From: Clostridia bacterium
GTDB taxonomy: Bacteria; Bacillota; Clostridia; Oscillospirales; CAG-382
Assembly (NCBI GenBank): GCA_900757905.1
Contig: CAAEPN010000069.1
Location: forward strand, 1 to 9,416
DNA length: 9,416 bases
Direction: 5' to 3'
Made by a program: the position numbers and the translations under genes. Numbering within the stretch: the stretch's first letter is position 1; each line of letters opens with the position of its first letter. The notes under the pieces are model-generated. The model was not told the DNA's origin. It ran no database searches and saw only the letters and a list, made by a program, of their open reading frames with translations. Shown here piece by piece: positions 6,172 through 9,416 of this stretch.

Positions 6172-9100
6172 TTAAGCGTTCAGAATCGAATCAATATAAT
6201 CCTTGTTCTCTTCGTATGCTGCTCCGCCTTCGTCCTTAATGCTCTGAGCAATTTCCTTGATCGACTTGGTCACGGAAGAACCGTAAACCGTGAAGGCACT
6301 GCCGCCTACCGAATATTTCGCATAGGTACGTGCAACGAGCTTGGTTGCATAGTGTTCAGCCGGGATGTTCGTGCAGACTGCAGTGAAGACGATCTTCGAA
6401 CCGGTGTTATCGTACTGATAATCGATACCGTTCTTCTTATCGTATGCAGCGCCGTATACGTAAAGCGGCTTATTTTCGCCCTCAGCCTTGAAGCCGAAAG
6501 TGAGTTCCTTAGAACCGAGAACGTCTTCACGTGCGATGATGAAGCCGTATTCGTCGAGCATGCTTCTATCGCTGGTAGCAACAGAGGACGAGAAACGGAT
6601 ACCATTTACCTTGTCTGCGCCGCTGCGAATACCGATGTTGTTCTTATCGGTGCTCGGAGAAACGATTTCTTCCGTCCATACAGCGTATACCGTGGTATCG
6701 TCGGTGAGGTCGATAGCGGTAACAGTCTCTTCCGGAGTTGCGTCCTTCTTTAATGCCCAACCGCGGAAGGTGAAGCCTTCGAGGCTCGGCTGTTCGCCCT
6801 TGAGGAGGTAGCCAACACCGCCGCCGCGTCCGGTATCCGGAGCAACATCGGTCTGCGACAATCCGGCATCTTCCAAACCTGCCGGAACATTGGTATTGTA
6901 GTTTACAGTGAAGATACCGTCACGGTATACACGGAAGTAATCCACATAGGTATCTGCCGAGTAGTAAGCGCGGTTCATATCAACTGCAAAGCCGTAGAGC
7001 TTGCCGGCTTCGCCGCCCGTCCAAAGTCTGGACGAGGACTGATGCTCGGAGGTGCTCATATCGAGTTCAACAACGTGATATTGCTTGTCGTTGACGAGCT
7101 TGGAAACGGCGTCGCTGCCGATCATCATCAGTCCGCCTGAACCGTAGAAGGTATTGACGTTGTACATGCAGTAAATGGTGATAGGCGGATTTGCAATTTC
7201 GCCGGTCAGTTGGTCAGCCGTAGGGTCTTTCGGAGCGGTAACGCTGGTTACGTTAATGCTGGAACCGATCTTGTAGCTGTACTGAACGATATTGTATTCG
7301 GAAGCGTCAAAGCCTGCGTCATAGTGCATATTGAAGCGAGCGTCGTTCAGCCATTTTTGTTCTTTGTCATCGTATGCGCCCTTGAAGAGGCGGAAATGGT
7401 TAACGGTTCTGCCTTCGTCTTCAATAACTTCCTGATAGTTGTACTTGGAGGAGCCGAGAGCCTTATCGCCTTCGTAAGCATAGCCCATAGCCGGCTGCGT
7501 GAGGTCTTGGCAGAACGCGGTGAGCGTCATACCCTTGATGGTGTCAATGTCAGCGGCCTTTACAACGTCGCCCGGCTTGAAGACCTTGCCCGCGCCGGTT
7601 ACCCATGCGAGGAAGTGTTCAGCTTCAAGACCAAGGTCTGCTAAAGACGGAACGGTGTAATCCTTGTTGTAATCCGGTCTGACTTCTGCCGAGCCGGTAG
7701 CCGTCTTAAAGGTAAGCGGGCCATTGATAGTTGCGAGTGCATAGAACGTGATATCCGCATTCTTGAGTTCAACCTTTTTAACCGCGTCGCCGTTTGCTTC
7801 GAGCGAGTAAGCGACTGCGCCGGTTACATATTCAAGATTCGGGGTGTATTCGGTTAAGAGATTGCCGTCGTTGTCAACAAGCACATAGTCGGTATATGCG
7901 ACATTGCCGTCAAGGCCGATATAGGTAATCTGATAGTACGGAGTGATGTTGATGTTATCGAAATATGCCCAAATGTTTTTATTGCCAAGTTCAAAACCGA
8001 GGCACTTGATTTGGTCATACGTACGAACCGACTCACTGGTGTGTCTGTTGACACGAACATGCTTCCAAGAGGAAGTTTTACCGTAACCGGCACCGCCCAT
8101 GTTCTTGAAGATGTCATCTCCGCCGCCGCCATTGATCATCAGCCAGTGGCAGTCGAAGGTTCCGTAATAATCATAATCAATAAGAACAGGTCTCTTCGTG
8201 GATATCGGATTTTCGAAGTTTGCCGTCCAGAAAGAGGGATATGTTCCGGTAGTTTCGAGTTTGAATGCAGTGTCGGAGAAGTTGCTGCCGCTCTTGTTTT
8301 CGTTCGGCAAAACCGAAGTCTGATTGTATTTGTTCGCAAAGATCGAACCAACAATTTCTTTGGACACGTTTTCAAATGTAAACGATTTTTCCGTGCCGGT
8401 GAAAAGGTTATGACCCGGACGCCATTTCGGCGAACCGAGAATCAAAATCTCAGCTTCCACGGTCATCGACTCGCCGGAAACAGGGGTAGCGGTTAAGATA
8501 ACCGAACCGTTTTCCGCGCCGGCCGTAACGGTTGCCGTCGTTTCCGTTGTGGAAACAGTCGCGTCGGTCGCACCGACTACCGTATAATCCCAGGTAACTG
8601 CTTCTTTTGCGGTAACAGTAGCAACGCCGCTATTTACAGCGATAGCGCTCGCGTCGATCGTAAAGAAATCGGTAACTTCATAGACCGGATAAAGCGTAAT
8701 ATCTGCATTTTCAAGAGCAACGGTCGTAACAGGAGTATCGGAATTTTCCGTAAGTCCCCAACCGATGGTCTTATAGATCTTGCCGTCCTTGGAGAACGTA
8801 GCCGGATAGTTGTCGCTCTTCACGGTATATTCCGTAGCAATGTTTTCAACTTTCCATTCCCAACCTTCCGGGAAAAGGTATTCAACCGTTTCGGCCGTGC
8901 CGTCCGGTTTGACATAGTTGATCTTGTACATCGGATAAATACCGAAGTTATCAATATACCAATCGGTCGGAACAGTCTGGTCAGACTGATCTCCTACCAG
9001 AGCAACATTGGAGAACTTGCCCCACATTCTCGTGCTGGAACGGTTCGGGGTGATAATGTTTCTGTAGTTTCTCCATTTGTTATTGGCATTGCCCATGCCG

Positions 9101-9416
9101 ACATCCTCATGCTTGCCGGCACCCTTGAAGTCGACAAGTACGGCCCAAATAGTGCTCGTATCCTGCATATCGACATATTCATCCCAGGTGAAGAAATAGC
9201 TTCTGGAGCCGTCGAAGCCCTGTGCGATTTCCCAACCGGTCCAATGTCTGCCCGGATTTGCATTGCGGTGGAGGTTAAGCATGCTGCCGTACACACCGTC
9301 TGCATCGAGCTTTTTCGATTCGTCGTAATTGCTTACGGGGTCTTTGACGACGCTCTTGGCCATGTTGTCAAGCGGAGTGAAGATATCCGCCTGGGTCTCG
9401 TCGTCAAAGGTGAGAA
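6172..9416 (-). CDS. Large modular surface/secreted repeat protein (C-terminal 1080 residues; start beyond right edge)
   Basis: The complement is open from the right edge (reading LTFDDETQADIFTPLDN in frame before M at 9363) to TAA 6172, so the true start and any signal peptide are outside the window. Numbering from that Met as 1, I see: a beta-sandwich-like module (1-145), an InlB/Flg_new-like repeat (146-231), an Ig-like insert (232-308, Thr/Val/Ala-rich), a second sandwich (310-477), two repeat-like segments (478-546, 550-620), a third sandwich (624-813), an InlB-like repeat (817-898, containing GFTFRGWALKKD and TTVYAVW), and a separate C-terminal domain (about 910-1040) with NGIRFSSSV, DEYGFIIARE and TVYGSSVTKS. 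It ends SILNA with no LPXTG, membrane tail or dockerin. Composition (Asp, Asn, Thr, Tyr, few Cys) fits an extracellular adhesin or glycan-binding protein; no catalytic motif is seen. It is terminated at 6122-6153. Confidence 0.88.
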   Translation of the reverse strand, partial: LTFDDETQADIFTPLDNMAKSVVKDPVSNYDESKKLDADGVYGSMLNLHRNANPGRHWTGWEIAQGFDGSRSYFFTWDEYVDMQDTSTIWAVLVDFKGAGKHEDVGMGNANNKWRNYRNIITPNRSSTRMWGKFSNVALVGDQSDQTVPTDWYIDNFGIYPMYKINYVKPDGTAETVEYLFPEGWEWKVENIATEYTVKSDNYPATFSKDGKIYKTIGWGLTENSDTPVTTVALENADITLYPVYEVTDFFTIDASAIAVNSGVATVTAKEAVTWDYTVVGATDATVSTTETTATVTAGAENGSVILTATPVSGESMTVEAEILILGSPKWRPGHNLFTGTEKSFTFENVSKEIVGSIFANKYNQTSVLPNENKSGSNFSDTAFKLETTGTYPSFWTANFENPISTKRPVLIDYDYYGTFDCHWLMINGGGGDDIFKNMGGAGYGKTSSWKHVRVNRHTSESVRTYDQIKCLGFELGNKNIWAYFDNINITPYYQITYIGLDGNVAYTDYVLVDNDGNLLTEYTPNLEYVTGAVAYSLEANGDAVKKVELKNADITFYALATINGPLTFKTATGSAEVRPDYNKDYTVPSLADLGLEAEHFLAWVTGAGKVFKPGDVVKAADIDTIKGMTLTAFCQDLTQPAMGYAYEGDKALGSSKYNYQEVIEDEGRTVNHFRLFKGAYDDKEQKWLNDARFNMHYDAGFDASEYNIVQYSYKIGSSINVTSVTAPKDPTADQLTGEIANPPITIYCMYNVNTFYGSGGLMMIGSDAVSKLVNDKQYHVVELDMSTSEHQSSSRLWTGGEAGKLYGFAVDMNRAYYSADTYVDYFRVYRDGIFTVNYNTNVPAGLEDAGLSQTDVAPDTGRGGGVGYLLKGEQPSLEGFTFRGWALKKDATPEETVTAIDLTDDTTVYAVWTEEIVSPSTDKNNIGIRSGADKVNGIRFSSSVATSDRSMLDEYGFIIAREDVLGSKELTFGFKAEGENKPLYVYGAAYDKKNGIDYQYDNTGSKIVFTAVCTNIPAEHYATKLVARTYAKYSVGGSAFTVYGSSVTKSIKEIAQSIKDEGGAAYEENKDYIDSILNA
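6244..6636 (-). other. C-terminal domain of the surface protein
   Basis: About 130 residues unlike the repeats before it, with alternating strands (NGIRFSSSV, DEYGFIIARE, LTFGFKAEG, LYVYGAAYD, KIVFTAVCTNIP, LVARTYAKY, FTVYGSSV) and a short helical end (IKEIAQSIKDEG). From memory, similar ends occur on large secreted proteins of gut Clostridia; I cannot name the domain or confirm this without a search. Confidence 0.5.
6670..7494 (-). repeat. Protein repeat module 3
   Basis: Third copy, the most diverged sandwich: it closes with TYVDYFRVYRDGIFTVNY, aligned with the closing strand of modules 1 and 2, followed by the clearest InlB/Flg_new-type repeat (GFTFRGWA, then DDTTVYAVWTEE). Confidence 0.55.
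7504..8436 (-). repeat. Protein repeat module 2
   Basis: Second copy: the sandwich closes with WAYFDNINITPYYQITY and the repeat ends ELKNADITFYALATI, matching module 1 in both motifs. An extra repeat-like segment (HFLAWVTGAGKVFKPGDVV, ending LTAFCQD) follows before module 3. The Ig-like insert lies between modules 1 and 2 (8440-8670). Confidence 0.6.
8671..9416 (-). repeat. Protein repeat module 1 (sandwich + InlB-like repeat, partial)
   Basis: First copy of a two-part unit in the surface protein. The sandwich closes with WYIDNFGIYPMYKINY and the following repeat ends ALENADITLYPVYEV. Copies are diverged at protein level and are not DNA repeats. The N-terminal edge is cut by the window end. 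Confidence 0.6.

Noticed and set aside
6064..6753. 229-codon open frame on the plus strand
   Set aside because: It is antisense to the end of the surface-protein gene and reads through a strong terminator; it has no ribosome binding site and its product matches nothing. The minus-strand frame has clear domain structure.
8011..8496. 161-codon open frame on the plus strand inside the surface-protein gene
   Set aside because: Antisense shadow with no ribosome binding site or recognisable motif; similar shadows occur at 7210-7644 and elsewhere under the same gene.
9361..9363. ATG at 9363 as start of the surface protein
   Set aside because: The frame stays open to the right edge, the residues before it (FDDETQADIFTPLDN) look like domain sequence, and no signal peptide follows the Met. 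It is an internal methionine.

Overview
The window looks like a chromosomal segment from a low- to mid-GC Firmicute, most likely a gut clostridium of the Oscillospiraceae/Ruminococcaceae type. The grounds are AGGAGG-type ribosome binding sites on nearly every gene, a TrpS that resembles the Bacillus/Clostridium form, a TagO/WecA-type teichoic-acid or wall-polymer initiating enzyme, and a large secreted repeat protein of a style common in gut Clostridia. Genus and species cannot be read from the sequence.

Layout from left to right. Positions 1-334 (minus) hold the first 111 codons of a YfcE/MJ0936-like metallophosphoesterase that runs off the left edge. Diverging from it, 454-1627 (plus) is a compact row of three small genes of unknown function (80, 149 and 140 aa), each with its own good ribosome binding site. 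Two encode small helical soluble proteins. The third ends in a short hydrophobic hairpin at the extreme C-terminus.

Only 5 bp beyond the third small gene, a convergent minus-strand operon ends. In transcription order it contains a fold-type I PLP aminotransferase (5943-4753), tryptophanyl-tRNA synthetase trpS (4724-3684), a polyprenyl-phosphate sugar-1-phosphate transferase tagO/wecA (3628-2513) and a membrane-anchored protein with a large extracytoplasmic domain (2478-1633). A near-consensus housekeeping promoter (TTGATA, 17 bp, TATAAT) at 6054-6026 drives it. The genes combine amino-acid metabolism, tRNA charging and cell-envelope polymer synthesis; the link between them is transcriptional, and no common pathway is evident.

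Upstream of that promoter, a strong GC-rich hairpin with T-tracts on both sides (6122-6153) terminates the next gene. From 6172 to the right edge (minus) lies a very large surface or secreted protein, at least 1080 residues, whose start is outside the window. It has three rounds of a beta-sandwich-like module followed by an InlB/Flg_new-like repeat, one Ig-like insert, and a distinct C-terminal domain, with no LPXTG or dockerin motif visible at its end.

No transposon, CRISPR array, tRNA, rRNA or phage gene was found. The parts with least explanation are the three-gene small-protein cassette and the modular surface protein.
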